From positions 2,344,181-2,408,180 of the forward strand of contig OX424570.1 of NCBI GenBank assembly GCA_949152475.1: a stretch of DNA of 64,000 nucleotides. The letters run 5' to 3'. The notes beneath the pieces are model-generated. The model had not been told where the DNA came from. It worked only from the letters and a program-made list of their open reading frames with translations, and made no database searches. The translations under genes were made by a program, and so were the position numbers. Source of the stretch: Terebella lapidaria. Lineage: Eukaryota; Annelida; Polychaeta; Terebellida; Terebellidae. Shown piece after piece: positions 9,744 to 20,563 of the stretch (positions within the stretch are counted from its first letter, which is position 1; each line of letters begins with the position of its first letter).

Positions 9744-10045
9744 GGTATCAATCTATTACCACAAATACAGCCAGATTTTGATGATTCCAATAACAAACGT
9801 AAAATACAACATTTTGCAATGGAAACAAAGCCCGACCAAATAGTTTATCAAACGTCACAATGGCGTCATCAGGGGCAGACAGTGTGATAGATGTAGTTGT
9901 TTCTACTGTACACCTGATGGAATTAGCATACAACTACCCAACAACCTATGAAAACAATTTAAAAATCCGAAACTAACCCCATGGAATAGATACATGACAA
10001 GTACAAAAGTACCCAATCACAAGCCAGAAGGCTACTGAGTTGATG
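9744..10045 (+). repeat. R1 dispersed repeat, near full-length reference copy
   Basis: Starts GGTATCAATCTATTACCACA and runs through CAACATTTTGCAA, AAAGCCCGACCAAATAG, GGGGCAGACAGTGTG and CCATGGAATAGATACATGAC to GGCTACTGAGTTGATGG. At least 12 further loci in the window share parts of it, in both orientations. The body is about 300 bp, with no tRNA-like box or poly-A tail recognised, so its class (SINE-like or short DNA element) is open. Confidence 0.8.
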
Positions 10046-10105
10046 GTATCCTCGGGGACAGATTTAACGTCCGCCAGCAGTGACACCGACTCAGTGGTAT
10101 GAATG

Positions 10106-10232
10106 TAGGTATCAATCTATTACCACAAATACAGCCAGATTTTGATGATTCCAATAACAAACGTAAAATACAACATTTTGCAATAGAAACAAAGCCCGAC
10201 CAAATAGTTTATCGAACGACACACTGGCGTCA
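10106..10232 (+). repeat. R1 partial copy
   Basis: Repeats the first 125 bp or so of R1 in the same direction, about 360 bp downstream of the copy at 9744. It ends near GGCGTCAT, where element-specific sequence resumes. Confidence 0.8.
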
Positions 10233-10329
10233 TATTTCTTTCTTCCAGGCATCCACTGCGGGAAGGTACGGCTTGAGGGGCATGTTGATCCTTCAGCGTC
10301 CGAAATGCGAATGAGCAAAAGCTCAGTAC

Positions 10330-10480
10330 AAAGACTTATATAGTTTTCTCCTTCGAAATGCTCGATTCTGATTGGTCCATTCGAATGGGGTGACGGTAGT
10401 GACGTCATCTAACGAGCGTGGGGGACGAGCGTGGGGGAATACCGGGACTCCTATTGGTCCGTTCGAATAGGGGGACGCCA
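10330..10480 (-). promoter_or_regulatory. promoter-like cluster upstream of the element's minus-strand genes
   Basis: Read on the minus strand this holds two perfect CRE sites (TGACGTCA near 10402 and 10473). Two inverted-CCAAT contexts (GGACCAAT) are associated with TTCGAATGGACC blocks. A TATA box (CTATATAAG) lies near 10336-10344, followed by a plausible start region. Order and spacing fit a classic RNA polymerase II promoter driving transcription leftwards through the finger/QP, ATPase and 208-residue genes. Function is inferred from motifs only. Confidence 0.55.
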
Positions 10481-10489
10481 TTGACGTCA

Positions 10490-10796
10490 TAATTTACCTA
10501 GCCTATTTTGCGACCTACTCAATCACCCATTACATGACCTATCACATATCCAACTATAACCAACGGGACGTTGTCATAACCCCATTGCATCACCTAGGCC
10601 TATTATATCACTTATTAAGTCACTTATTACACAATCTATAATGTAGAAAACGAAACTGATGTTGCATAACCTTCTAGTGCATTGCATAACCTATTACACA
10701 ACCCATTATGTCCTATAACCGCATCCAGGCCTATTATGTACTCCATAACCATCTATCACGTCGTATAGACACTGTATAACCACCTATTACGTGACG
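10490..10796. repeat. right subterminal degenerate repeats
   Basis: Loose repeats of the type CCTATTAcatnACC and CATAACC precede the right TIR, mirroring the subterminal array next to the left TIR. Units are too diverged to count reliably. Confidence 0.5.
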
Positions 10797-10937
10797 TATA
10801 ACCACCGAAACCACATGATTATAACCACTCAAACCACGTGACGTATAACCGAAACAGAAACCGGAAGTGACATCATATAACCATAGCAAAAACCATGGGT
10901 TTTTCCAAAAAAACCTCAAAAGGGGGTCCTTACTACT
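10797..10937 (-). repeat. right terminal inverted repeat of the Polinton-like element
   Basis: Reverse complement of 5846-5986 with about two differences. It is followed directly by the TGTGAT target duplication at 10938-10943. Confidence 0.9.
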
Positions 10938-10943
10938 TGTGAT

Positions 10944-12261
10944 ATGTGTTCTGGATATGATGCTAAGCTTTCTTTATATTGTTTGTTGTCTGACCAATGA
11001 CCAATGAATAAAATGTACGCCAGTTGGTCATGAAGTTCGAGAAACCGTCACTCATTAGATCTCCAGGGAGGAAATTTTGGAAATTGTAAGCATACACAAA
11101 CGGCCTAGATTTCGTGCAAAACTCATTTTGAACTCACTGAACATGTTTGAACACATTCCAAACAGACTATGATGGGCTGTATGGTAAATACTTCATCATT
11201 TGTGGGAAGTGTTCGTCGATTGTAGAATCACAAGTACATGCATCATCTCCAATTAAAGGTGGTGGACCATTAAAATGGCTCATTCGTACAGATTACAGAA
11301 AATATAAATTTCAGAATCACTTGTCCACTCCTGGTGCAGCTCGGCTTGATGGTGTCTGGTAATGGAATCCATCTGCACTATTAACAAATTGTTCTTGTGT
11401 ATTATGCTTTTGATGTCAGTTATGGGTGGAGATCAGTGGCATGCACCACTTCAGTCAATTTTGGGGAGCGATTGCAAGTTCGAATGATGAGTCTGCCATC
11501 TTGCCAAAATGAACCAAGGTGAAATGACGACACCGTAGTTCGAAATGAACCAAGGGTGTGCGAAAAAGCGATCAAAACATGATTCGCATATGATGAATGT
11601 AGTTTTCATTCCAACTATAAATAATTTCCATTCCAAGCTCTCCAGTTTAAGTTTCCTATTGGCATTATCATAATCCCACTGATTTATCACTTGAGAATAA
11701 TGTATACAATTATACCTGCGGGGAATTCCATATTTTTACGGATCCACGTATTTTTTTCTCGGCAAGTACATGTGACTTCAGCCGCTTTGTCACTCTCCGT
11801 GAAGATTATCTCATTCGAACATTAACTTGGAAATGATCAGTGGACAGCAAGATGCTCGTTTGACTTATTCTAGTGATTTCCACACTGATCATACAAAAAT
11901 GTGTAGGCTACATGTCGACAAAGTACCAAATTAAGATGAATAGGTATGGGGTAAATTCGAGTCTGACAAACTGAAGTGCCAAAGTCAGTGCTATATCTTA
12001 AGTCGGGCTAATACACAGAACTATACAATAACTCGTTACTTCCGGTGAAGTACCATTATCTCGGCAGTCTGTGTCCCTAATTATCCCAAGCGATCTAAAA
12101 ATCCGTGACATATTCTTGACAACTCCAGGATTCTATAGCTACCAAAAGTCTGGTTTTCTTCCGTTCACGGCGACATATTAACCTCACGACATTTTCCTAT
12201 GTCAAGTGTCAGCATTTGCACACAGCGACCAAGCGAGACAGGGTGTGTCCCTGAAAATGTA
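10944..12261. other. no gene recognised
   Basis: Right flank of the Polinton-like element. Short frames only. A stretch near 11325-11350 (CACTCCTGGTGCAGCTCGG then CTTGATGG) faintly resembles 51500-51525, but not enough to define a repeat. Confidence 0.4.
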
Positions 12262-12545
12262 TCAAACGCAAACGTGAATTATCAATTAAGCGAAGATGTT
12301 TGCAAGTGTTATTATCTACCGCTAATGTCCACAACTTGGACATACCGGTAGACTAATGACTGGTCGGCAAAAAGAGAATGTACTCCCTTCTTAAACCTTG
12401 ACAACATGACAGGAGTGCCACCTTTTGTCGTGACCAAGTTTATAACGCTTCTTCGCTTGAGAGCTCATTGAGAGTCCGTTACATATCGGTAGTGAGCGTG
12501 ATAAGCCGGGCATCAGTAAACAATATATATATGTGATACCCTGAC
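12262..12545 (-). repeat. R3 repeat copy 1 (TATA plus short ORF)
   Basis: About 280 bp similar to 53513-53822. On the minus strand a TATATATATTGTTTACTG stretch is followed at once by an ATG and an open frame (PGLSRSLPICNGLSMSSQ then KKRYKLG). The frame runs to GTTGTCAAG/GTTTA, which could be a splice donor. In the first 95 coding bases the two copies differ at only a few positions, while flanks diverge more. It could be a duplicated promoter plus first exon, or just a repeat; the product is not recognised. Confidence 0.55.
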
Positions 12546-12899
12546 TCTTTGCCGGACACGCATATTCGTACTGGTAAAGTCCGTTCATATTTAAAAGACG
12601 CCATCCTTTTGTGTAATATTTCGAGTTGTACGCACTTTAATTTTATCAAACCCAAAACAGATTGAAAACAAGCTACTGACCAAGTAGGATTAATGATGTG
12701 TTGTTAATGCAGAGCGATGGGTCATTGTAATATAAAAATATTTGATTTCAAATGGAGAGAATTGAGATTTAACATGGGCTTTCTCGTGACCAAATCGTAT
12801 TGCCTGTTGGTTGGGTTTTTGATACGGAACAGCCCGATTATGCAGATGACCTAGGGGGCTGCCTCACTAATAATACATAAGCGTAATGTGCTTACAGCC

Positions 12900-13790
12900 C
12901 TTTCTCCAAAGGGCTGTAAGAGCGATATAGAGCGATCCTCACCAAAAACTCATTCGAAAAGACTTATAAGAAATACAGATACTTCTATGTTGCATGATAC
13001 TAAAAGTTCTCCTGTGTAGTTACAGTTTCAAGGCAGTGTGGTCGAATACAAACAAAATCTTGGCATCAGCATCCATATGTATTCTGCCTGATGTCAACGA
13101 ATTCATTTCTCTCCCCGACAGGTGACGTCAAATCTGAGTACCGCTCCCCCTCAGGGGACACTCTGGAATCGAGCTCAAAACACGGCAGTTGATATATTTC
13201 CACTTTTGACAATCGGACTGCCACTGCCAGCCGTGCTGACTCGCACGCGAAGTCCTAGTCTCAGAGAAAGCTATGCGTAGTATATGTCGATCTTAAGACG
13301 CAGTGAGCTGAGAAACAGTGGCTGCTGAAGAAACAGCAACCACACGTGGACGGTAGCAGTTGGGATGGATTTGTACAGTCTAAGGCGAAAAATCGTCCAA
13401 AAATTACTTCTGCCGAAGTCTTTGAATGGCCCAACAAGAGCCTGTGTGGCCTGTCGATTCCTGTACAACATGAATGAGCAGAGAATCTAATATCTCCTGC
13501 TGTCAACCAGTCTGTAATTCGTAATCTAATCACCAAAGATAGTGTGATGTGTAAGGTTCCTGAGCATCTGAGACTGAGACGAAGTGGCGCATGCGCACTG
13601 CGAGAGTCCAAAGAACCGAACTCAGCCACAAATCAACACAAATTCGCATCCTTACCAATAAGTTCACCGTCATTATTGCCTGTATTGGTACTGGTTATGT
13701 GAGTTCTGCGACTCCCAATATCTGGATAATAGGGCTGGAAAGCGGAAGTATGATCGGTGATAAATTCCAGTGAAATATTCGTGAATAAGG
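12900..13790 (+). pseudogene. degenerate second copy of the unknown gene at 54962
   Basis: Patches align in order with 55380-56230: TATGTTGCATGATAC, CAGGGGACACTCTGgAa, CGAGCTCAAAACAC, GTGGCTGCTGA-GAAACAGC, CAAAGATAGTGTGA and GGCGCATGCGCA. The frame is heavily broken. Its end keeps an open stretch (13591-13773) reading TQIRILTNKFTVIIACIGTG, with a hydrophobic run like the putative membrane segment of the other copy. The original product is unknown. Confidence 0.55.
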
Positions 13791-15227
13791 CGTCGCCGGG
13801 GATAAACCTATCATCGCCCAATTTCTAACAACGTCATGCAATAACTGGCTTGTGTCAGATAACTTTAGCGAAAGTTCAAAGCAGGTATTCATGTGCCGTA
13901 ATTCGTTAGAATAACAGGCCTTCTGCCGGCAATTTTGGTGGAGCAAGTCTTTATTAGAAGTGCCGTTATTAGTGACTTCCACAGCTAGAATATGCTGTGG
14001 AATTGGACACTTTTCATCTTTCACAACAGTTTTTGTATATCTTCATCTGTATGGATACTATAATACACTAAAGACATCGTTTATATACTTAAAATCACCA
14101 TATTAAATGCACCCCCATGTTAAAAGATAGGGAGGCGTCAGGTGCTTATTCCCAGTCCGAATAAATTCATTGGAATTTGTCGTAGATCAGTACTTCCGCT
14201 TTCCAGCCCTATAAAAAAGGCGATTCATTGTGATCCATTTCACATTTGTGTCAAAGTTTGATCACGTGATAACTAACAACATGATGGTGGGATGTGTATT
14301 CAGTCGGTGGATTTATACACTGTGGCGAGACTGGATGCCCTAACAATCGTTGGTGAATCACGCCATGGCGGACAGTAAATACAGTCAGTTTGGTTTTAAC
14401 CATATTTTAACAAATGAAAGGTTCATTTGTGATGAATAAATATGTCGGAGGTAGATTAACGTTTTGGTCCAAGTCATGCCTGGTTATTTTAAGCAGATCA
14501 CGCTTTTTTATTGAAATATAACGACAAAAAGAATTAGTGATGGGATTCCCAAACGATATAAGTGAGATGCCCTAACAATAGGTTCATGATTTTTAGGGAT
14601 TTCCTAACGACTTATTTAAATTGAAGTATTCCTTTCAATTTCCAGAGTGTCAAACCGGTTCCGTGCAACAAAAATTGCTGTCGGACAAAACCGGTGTCTA
14701 CAAATACGAAAGATTATTAGGGCCAAGCAGAAAAAAAATATTTTGACCAGTATATCTCGGAGATAATATGACGTCTTACTTCAATATCTGGTCATAGTAT
14801 GACATCTTACTTCAATATCTCGTCATAGTATGACGTCTTATTCTTGGTGTGCACAATTCTTAGTGTGTAAAAAGACAATTAAAATATTTTTAAAATAAAT
14901 AGAATTAAAATATATGTGTAGTATCAATAATGTTTGCTGTTAGCGAAGAATAGATAAACACAAGTATATTCTTTCTTCTTGTTCGTACGATGCAATGTTG
15001 TACTGCTGTATACAATTGTCACGAAATCATGTTTGCATTGGCGGACATAGTAAGCGGCTATAAGCGGGCTTTTATGCAAATAGTAAAGCTAAGCACACTA
15101 CTTGGTATGGATATTGAATCAGAATTATCGCCACTTGGAAGTGAAAACTTGGCATGACCATTTACATGTATTGCTGTTGTTATTTTTCGACACAGACACA
15201 CACCTAGAAGCAAACATTCTACCCAAG
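13791..15227. other. no gene recognised; 31-bp tandem triplet
   Basis: AT-rich, no coding signal. At 14754-14845 three units of 31-32 bp (ATCTCGTCATAGTATGACGT then CTTACTTCAAT) stand in tandem. The 3' end of the galactosyltransferase transcript should lie here; a minus-strand AATAAA occurs near 14508, but the true site is undecided. Confidence 0.4.
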
Positions 15228-16433
15228 TCAAGGTCGCACCTCCACTGATCCCCTCCCGGGACCATACCAGGATTGTAGCTGGTGAGATTCGTACACTTCC
15301 AGGTTAGCTACCAGTTCAAAGTAATTTGGACCTTCAGATAATAGTCGATCCCGGAACACCCGCCAGGTATCCATACAGATATTGATAGTTACACACAGAC
15401 CAGCCATGTAAACATGGGACACTGTCCTATTGGCCACCAATTTCCGCAGGCGATCTCCGTGAAACTGCGGGATCCCCATCTGATAGCTGACAAAAGTGAT
15501 ATTGGGCAGTGAAGTCGCCAGAAAACCAGTAATATACACGTCCTCAATCCAGAACATTGGCACCCTGGCAGCAGCAGCGTAGAGTTCCGGGACAAGTTCC
15601 CTCGAGAAGCCATAGAGTAGACCTGCAGCATACGTCGGGTATTGCTCCTTTCCAGGAAACGTGTCATTTTTTACGTCCCATTTGCAATTTTTCCCAGTGT
15701 CTCGAAGTATTGGTGTTCCATTTGGGTAGATTTCCCCCCAAAATGTGCGCACTTTGTTGTCATGCGCTAGCAGGGCCTGTGCTAAGCCAGGAATGTTGAC
15801 AAAAGCATCATCGTCAGTTTTAAAAGCGTACCGAATGTGTGAGCAATACATGTGCATCCACTTGATGGCAGCCACGCCTTTCAGAGATAGGTTGAAGTAC
15901 GAGTCTTGAAAGTTTGCTTGGACGATGTCGTGGTACATATCGCTTTCCCGGCCAAGTCTCTGTTGCCGTGTAGTGTCAGTGGCATTGATGTCTCCTACCA
16001 TGAAGACCCGTCGGAAGCCGTATGAGGCCAGGAATTCTCCGTCGCCCCAGGTGTTGCGGACTAACGCCCTGTTGTCAATCCTGTCTTGCGCTGACACGAT
16101 GTAAATCAGATAGTTCAGAGCTTTATCAGTACACAACTCAGGATGGTTGATTGGGAAGTCTATCCATGCATACGGATGCGTGGAATTCATCATATCTTTA
16201 TCTGCGCTTAGTTTGAGGGCCACGTCTCCATGATGTTCAGCCTGTGAGTCACGTTTCATTTTGTTGCATTGAATCATCGATATAGACTCCGCCGTCAACC
16301 CATCTGGATAAACTTCCCGTTGTGAATTTCGTGTGTCAATTGGAGGTAAATGAACTAAGCGGTAATTGATGAGTGTTATTACAAATCCAGCGAAGAAGGT
16401 TAATCCAAGTGTATATCTGCGGAGATGCGCCAT
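15228..16433 (-). CDS. beta-1,3-galactosyltransferase-like (GT31) type II membrane protein
   Basis: 401 codons from ATG at 16433 (context AAACATGG, strong Kozak), uninterrupted, as is common for GT31 genes, many of which are intronless. Residues about 8-28 (LGLTFFAGFVITLINYRLV) are the single signal-anchor of a Golgi type II protein. A short stem follows, then the catalytic domain. Family motifs seen are RNTWG (near 125), FMVGD, ESDMYHDIVQANFQDSYFNL, the DxD motif in FKTDDDAFVN (metal/UDP-sugar binding), YPTYAAGLLYGFS and the IEDVYITGFLA acid motif. Several N-x-S/T sites are present. It would transfer galactose or GlcNAc in beta-1,3 linkage onto glycans; the exact acceptor cannot be told from sequence. 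This is the one clearly intact host gene in the window. Confidence 0.9.
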   Translation of the reverse strand: MAHLRRYTLGLTFFAGFVITLINYRLVHLPPIDTRNSQREVYPDGLTAESISMIQCNKMKRDSQAEHHGDVALKLSADKDMMNSTHPYAWIDFPINHPELCTDKALNYLIYIVSAQDRIDNRALVRNTWGDGEFLASYGFRRVFMVGDINATDTTRQQRLGRESDMYHDIVQANFQDSYFNLSLKGVAAIKWMHMYCSHIRYAFKTDDDAFVNIPGLAQALLAHDNKVRTFWGEIYPNGTPILRDTGKNCKWDVKNDTFPGKEQYPTYAAGLLYGFSRELVPELYAAAARVPMFWIEDVYITGFLATSLPNITFVSYQMGIPQFHGDRLRKLVANRTVSHVYMAGLCVTINICMDTWRVFRDRLLSEGPNYFELVANLEVYESHQLQSWYGPGRGSVEVRP

Positions 16434-16875
16434 GTTTGCCTTGCTGACAGAAGATGTTTGTGTTGATATGCCGGAGAGCTGGTTTATTCATACGAGTATC
16501 AGCAGTTACACAGTTTTCACATGGACATTGTTTTGGAATGTCACGAAACCAACAGGTGTATAATGTCCAAATTTGTTACAAAAGCGAAAATAGTTTACCC
16601 TGTAGCAGAGCAATATTTGTGGTAATCTTTTTGGCCGATTCTTTTAATCAATTGAAACTTTGTTGCGAACACACGTAGTATGCTCATAACAATGGAATTA
16701 TCGACGTGTTCACCGCGTGTACTGGTGAGCGATGTACACGTCAATAAAAAACTTAAATAGGACAAAAATTCGTGAATAGAATCTGACATAACAATCGCAT
16801 CCAAAGACACAATAGCCCCATCGAGTACACGTGTGGCACGTGTGTCACATACGGCTATCTCCGATAAAAACTTGC
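16434..16875. other. upstream region of the galactosyltransferase gene
   Basis: Probably holds the 5' UTR and promoter of the minus-strand gene. No TATA box or other clear promoter element stands out. Confidence 0.35.
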
Positions 16876-17075
16876 TGGGTACTCATGTACTTGTCATATT
16901 CCTATCGCATGGGTTTTTTTTCAAATTGCCAAAATGTTGCAGTAGGTTGTGGAGTAGGTTGTTTATTTCCATCAAATGGAAAGTAGAAACACCTATATTT
17001 TACACACTCTGTAGCCCTGATGGCATCAGTGTGAACAATAACACGGAGGTTTTGTTGGGCTTCTATTCCAAGGTG
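16876..17075 (-). repeat. R1 degenerate copy
   Basis: Reverse-orientation R1 showing CATGTACTTGTCATATTCCT, TAGAAACACCTATATTTTAC and CCTGATGGCATCAGTGTG. More diverged than the copies at 45.6 or 9.7 kb. Confidence 0.55.
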
Positions 17076-17302
17076 CTGCCTGTGAGTTTTTACTATTTTC
17101 ATCATCTCGTTGTACTAGCGGTGATATGTGGATACATACACTTGGATACAGAAGTGTTTGATGTATTATTTGGTTCCTATAAGATTTATTCATCATACAT
17201 TGTGAACATTCATTATTAATTATTCAAAGTCACAAAGAGGAGACACCATTAAAAACACCGCTGAGTAGAGATTATGTAAACACGTAACTAACCTTGATTA
17301 TG

Positions 17303-17350
17303 TAGGTATCAATCTATTACCACAAATACAGTAGATTTTGATGATGCAAA
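17303..17350 (+). repeat. R1 end fragment
   Basis: GTAGGTATCAATCTATTACC and the following bases match the R1 start, then the match stops. Confidence 0.7.
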
Positions 17351-18103
17351 ATGTTACATTACTGACGTAAGTAATTTGAATCATCTGTTAAATTACTAAT
17401 GTTACATCACACTACTACGTTGCACTGTCATTTCATTGCTTACAGGGTTAATTTACCATGTGGGATCAGTTTCCAAACTACAAATATGTTGCAACGTTAT
17501 TTTACTGTTGTTTGAGATGACGTAATAGTTGTTCATACATATGTGCATGCAGCGCTAAACATAGTATGAATCGTGTTGTTGCTCTTTGGTCTTTCAAACC
17601 TTGCAAATCAGGATATCTTTCCATCAGCTCGATCACAAACTGTACAAGAATCATGATGCAATGATTTGAATAGACTTATTAAATTGATAACATACCTGTA
17701 TTTTCACTTTTTTAAAATCAAATAGCACAGCTAATTTTATGGGGAATTAGATCAGCCTGACTTACATATTGTAGCTCAGAATATTGTATGTGTTGAACAT
17801 GTAATGGGATCAAAAGAAAAGCCAGAATGATAGCTTACACGATGGCAACAAAGCCCAGCCAATATTATTCAGACTACATGTATATATCCAAATGCACATA
17901 CTGTGTATGCTAATTTTTGGGTGAGCACGCATATAAAGTATCCATATAACATCCCTTGTTGGCACAGCCCTTGGCGTAACAGTAGTGATCAATGGCGGGT
18001 AGCACTGTGCATCGAGCACCTGTCGATGTGAGACAAGAGACGGTTACTTGTCTGGGGCATCTCATCTCACACTTAAACTGTGTGTTTTAAAACCAAAAAT
18101 GGC
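17351..18103. other. no gene recognised
   Basis: No coding signal. Near 17840, CAACAAAGCCCAGCCAA recalls the middle of R1, but the match is too short to call. Confidence 0.35.
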
Positions 18104-18276
18104 CATAGGCGTACGAGGTGGGGGAAGTGGGGGCTGCATCCCCCCCCCCCCCCAAAAAAAAAAAATCGGGAAGACCTGGGATATTCGGGCAAATCGTTTC
18201 TTGAAAAAGATCGAAAATATGACCGAGATCCAAACTTCCCTTCGCCCTGAAGCATGATTGCGTCCGTACGCCTATG
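18104..18276. mobile_element. 173-bp MITE-like element with CATAGGCGTACG ends
   Basis: Begins CATAGGCGTACG and ends with its exact reverse complement CGTACGCCTATG (12-bp perfect inverted ends). Inside is a poly-C then poly-A run. No coding capacity. A TA duplication could be hidden in the termini; no longer target duplication is visible. Confidence 0.6.
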
Positions 18277-20429
18277 AAACTGACTTTAACTTGGATTCAG
18301 CTTAACATATTTTGTGAATGTAAGTATCAATGTAGTCTAAATGTTGTTTCGTCTTCACACTAATGAGATGCAATTTGACTTTAAGGAAACTTCGTGCTTG
18401 ATAGAACCCGATCTATTTCCGTAGTGGTGATGGAATCTGCAGAAAAAAAGTGTACCCCTACTTATTTATGCGGGTGTGGAATGCAATGATAACAAATAAT
18501 TTTGTTGGATTAAATGGATAACAAATTAGACCAGAAGTAGGTTGGAAGGGCCTTGGCTGAATATCATGGGAATACGATAGTGAGTGAGTTTTTCCCACGC
18601 TATTCATCTTCTTGATGCTTACCACGAAGACTCTTGGTATGAGTACTGGCCCTTATCCAGAGTACTATCATCTTGAATTCGCTAGAAGTATTTCACAACC
18701 AAGAGTCTGAATGAAGGCCATCACCTCATAGCTAGAAATATCTCTGTTGACAGTGATTTATTGATACCTACATTCTTTCAAATAATCATCAAATCCACAA
18801 ACCTCATCATTCTCCAAGCTAGATATTAATTGGTACACCACAATCAGCCGACAACTATGACCACAAATACCTGAGAATTCTACCCAGGTGTTTGAGAATC
18901 ACCCCTGAACTAACAGGTATATATATGAGAAATGTCAAGTAGTGTGTCTGGGTTTAACATACGTTCTGGTCACAACTCTTGATATCCGCAACAGATGACC
19001 ATTAATTTCACACTATATGAAACTAATTTAGAAATCCGAAACAAACCCCATGGAATAGATACATGACAAGTACACAAGTACCTAATCACAAGCCAAAAGG
19101 CTACTTTTATGGTAGGTCAGTATAATATATGCCTACCATTGTAATATATCGCGAAAATAGTGAACATGAAATGTTCACTATTTAACATGAAATGTCAATC
19201 CCTTTGTGACATATTCAGCAGTGACATATTCAGCAGTCTATGACTACCTAATTAGTGTACCTCAAATGCAATGTCAGGGTTGCCATATCCCAGACTGGCC
19301 ATTCTTCATGGGGTCTTTCAGAGAAATGTCGTTATCGTGATTGATGTCCACTCGATGGAGTTTTGTTTTCACACAGAATGTAGGTATTATGTTATTATTA
19401 TTGCAACAATGTTGTGAAATCATCTGTGATGATGAACTAAAAACAGATACCAACATATCTGCCTGTGATAAAGTTGTTTTTTATTGCTGTCTATTTTGCT
19501 CGAAAATAAATTATAGGTTAGTTTAGACCAGGCGTACACTATACATTAAGGTAACAAGAGAGATAGAAATTTCCACTGCCAAGGGTGATCCTTTGGGTTT
19601 GGTGTTTTTTTTTTGGCATACATGAACGTCTATTCATTACAGAACACAAATGATAACAAACGCAATGCATAATCCGAAAATAAACAACATGAATGACGAC
19701 GTAGCACAAGTGTAATGTATGTGGGCTTCAATAGTAAAAACAAAGACCAGAATATTCAACTCGAGTGTTCATCGGCCATATCATTTTTGGGCATCAGCTG
19801 TGTGATGTACTTATTGAGAACCTGATGAATAATGCACCCGGACGTGTGTTCAGCTTGTGGTTCTGCTCAAGGTCGGGATATTATTGACACAAACCGTTCA
19901 TATTCATATCCCATGTTGACCTTATGATCACTGGGCTCAGAAATAAACCGCATGCTTGACGATATCCGGGATAGTCAAGAAAAAATTATAGTGTGAAGTT
20001 CACTGAAACAAGTTCCTATTATTTTGAACTTACAATAGTAAGAGTTTACATACAATCTGTGATAACAGTAGCAACACAATAGTAAGAGTTGACAAACTGT
20101 AGAATATAAGAGTACCACTTCACAAACAATATATCATAACTGTAGAATACAAATGTAGGAGATTATATACAACCTGTGACACTAAAGAATACAATGATAA
20201 GTTATATAAAGATTGAATAGTTTCATCGCACCATCGTTTTATTGCTGAGAACGCTGTATAAAATGAAGATTGCCAGATAATTGATCGCTTCATGCCACAT
20301 GGCATGTCCTCAAGGCCAGCTATGCCGAGATGTCTGGGATAAAACTACCTTTACTGGATCATGTATGGTGTATGACGGCAGCCATCGGGTTTCGTCTTAA
20401 AAAGATAGGGCGGGGATGCACAGGAAAGT
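18277..20429. other. no gene recognised; one R1 fragment
   Basis: No coding sequence supported. At 19012-19105 there is a forward-orientation R1 end fragment (GAAATCCGAAACAAACCCCA ... CAAGTACCTAATCACAAGCC). An 18-base scrap of R1 reversed also occurs near 18765. Confidence 0.45.
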
Positions 20430-20563
20430 ACGGAGCGGAAACTCGAAAGTACGAAACGAAAAATCAAGCCTGAAAATGGACAAATCGAATTTTTTCCTGG
20501 AAATGGCTTAAAAATATAGTGACTTGATTTGGGAAGAACTTTTTTTTCGTTGCCCTGTCGAAA
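20430..20563 (-). repeat. family F fragment, reverse orientation
   Basis: Reverse complement resembles 22430-22510 (CCCAAATCAAGTCACTAT, AGCCATTTCCAG). It lies directly before the 824-bp tandem duplication. Confidence 0.5.

Larger units (their letters stand above)
5846..10937 (-). mobile_element. miniature Polinton-like element with TIRs and 6-bp TSD
   Basis: A 5,092-bp unit bounded by 141-bp inverted repeats beginning AGTAGTAAGG and flanked on both sides by TGTGAT (5840-5845 and 10938-10943). Polintons (Mavericks) are known for 6-bp target duplications, long TIRs and 5'-AG ends, and the main gene inside is a Polinton-type packaging ATPase. Genes are on the minus strand. No protein-primed polymerase, integrase, protease or capsid gene is recognised, so this is a reduced, presumably non-autonomous fossil. 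The two TIRs differ at about 2 of 141 positions, which points to a fairly young insertion. Later insertions inside it include a Penelope-like element (6376-7339) and R1 repeats (9.7-10.2 kb). Confidence 0.85.
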
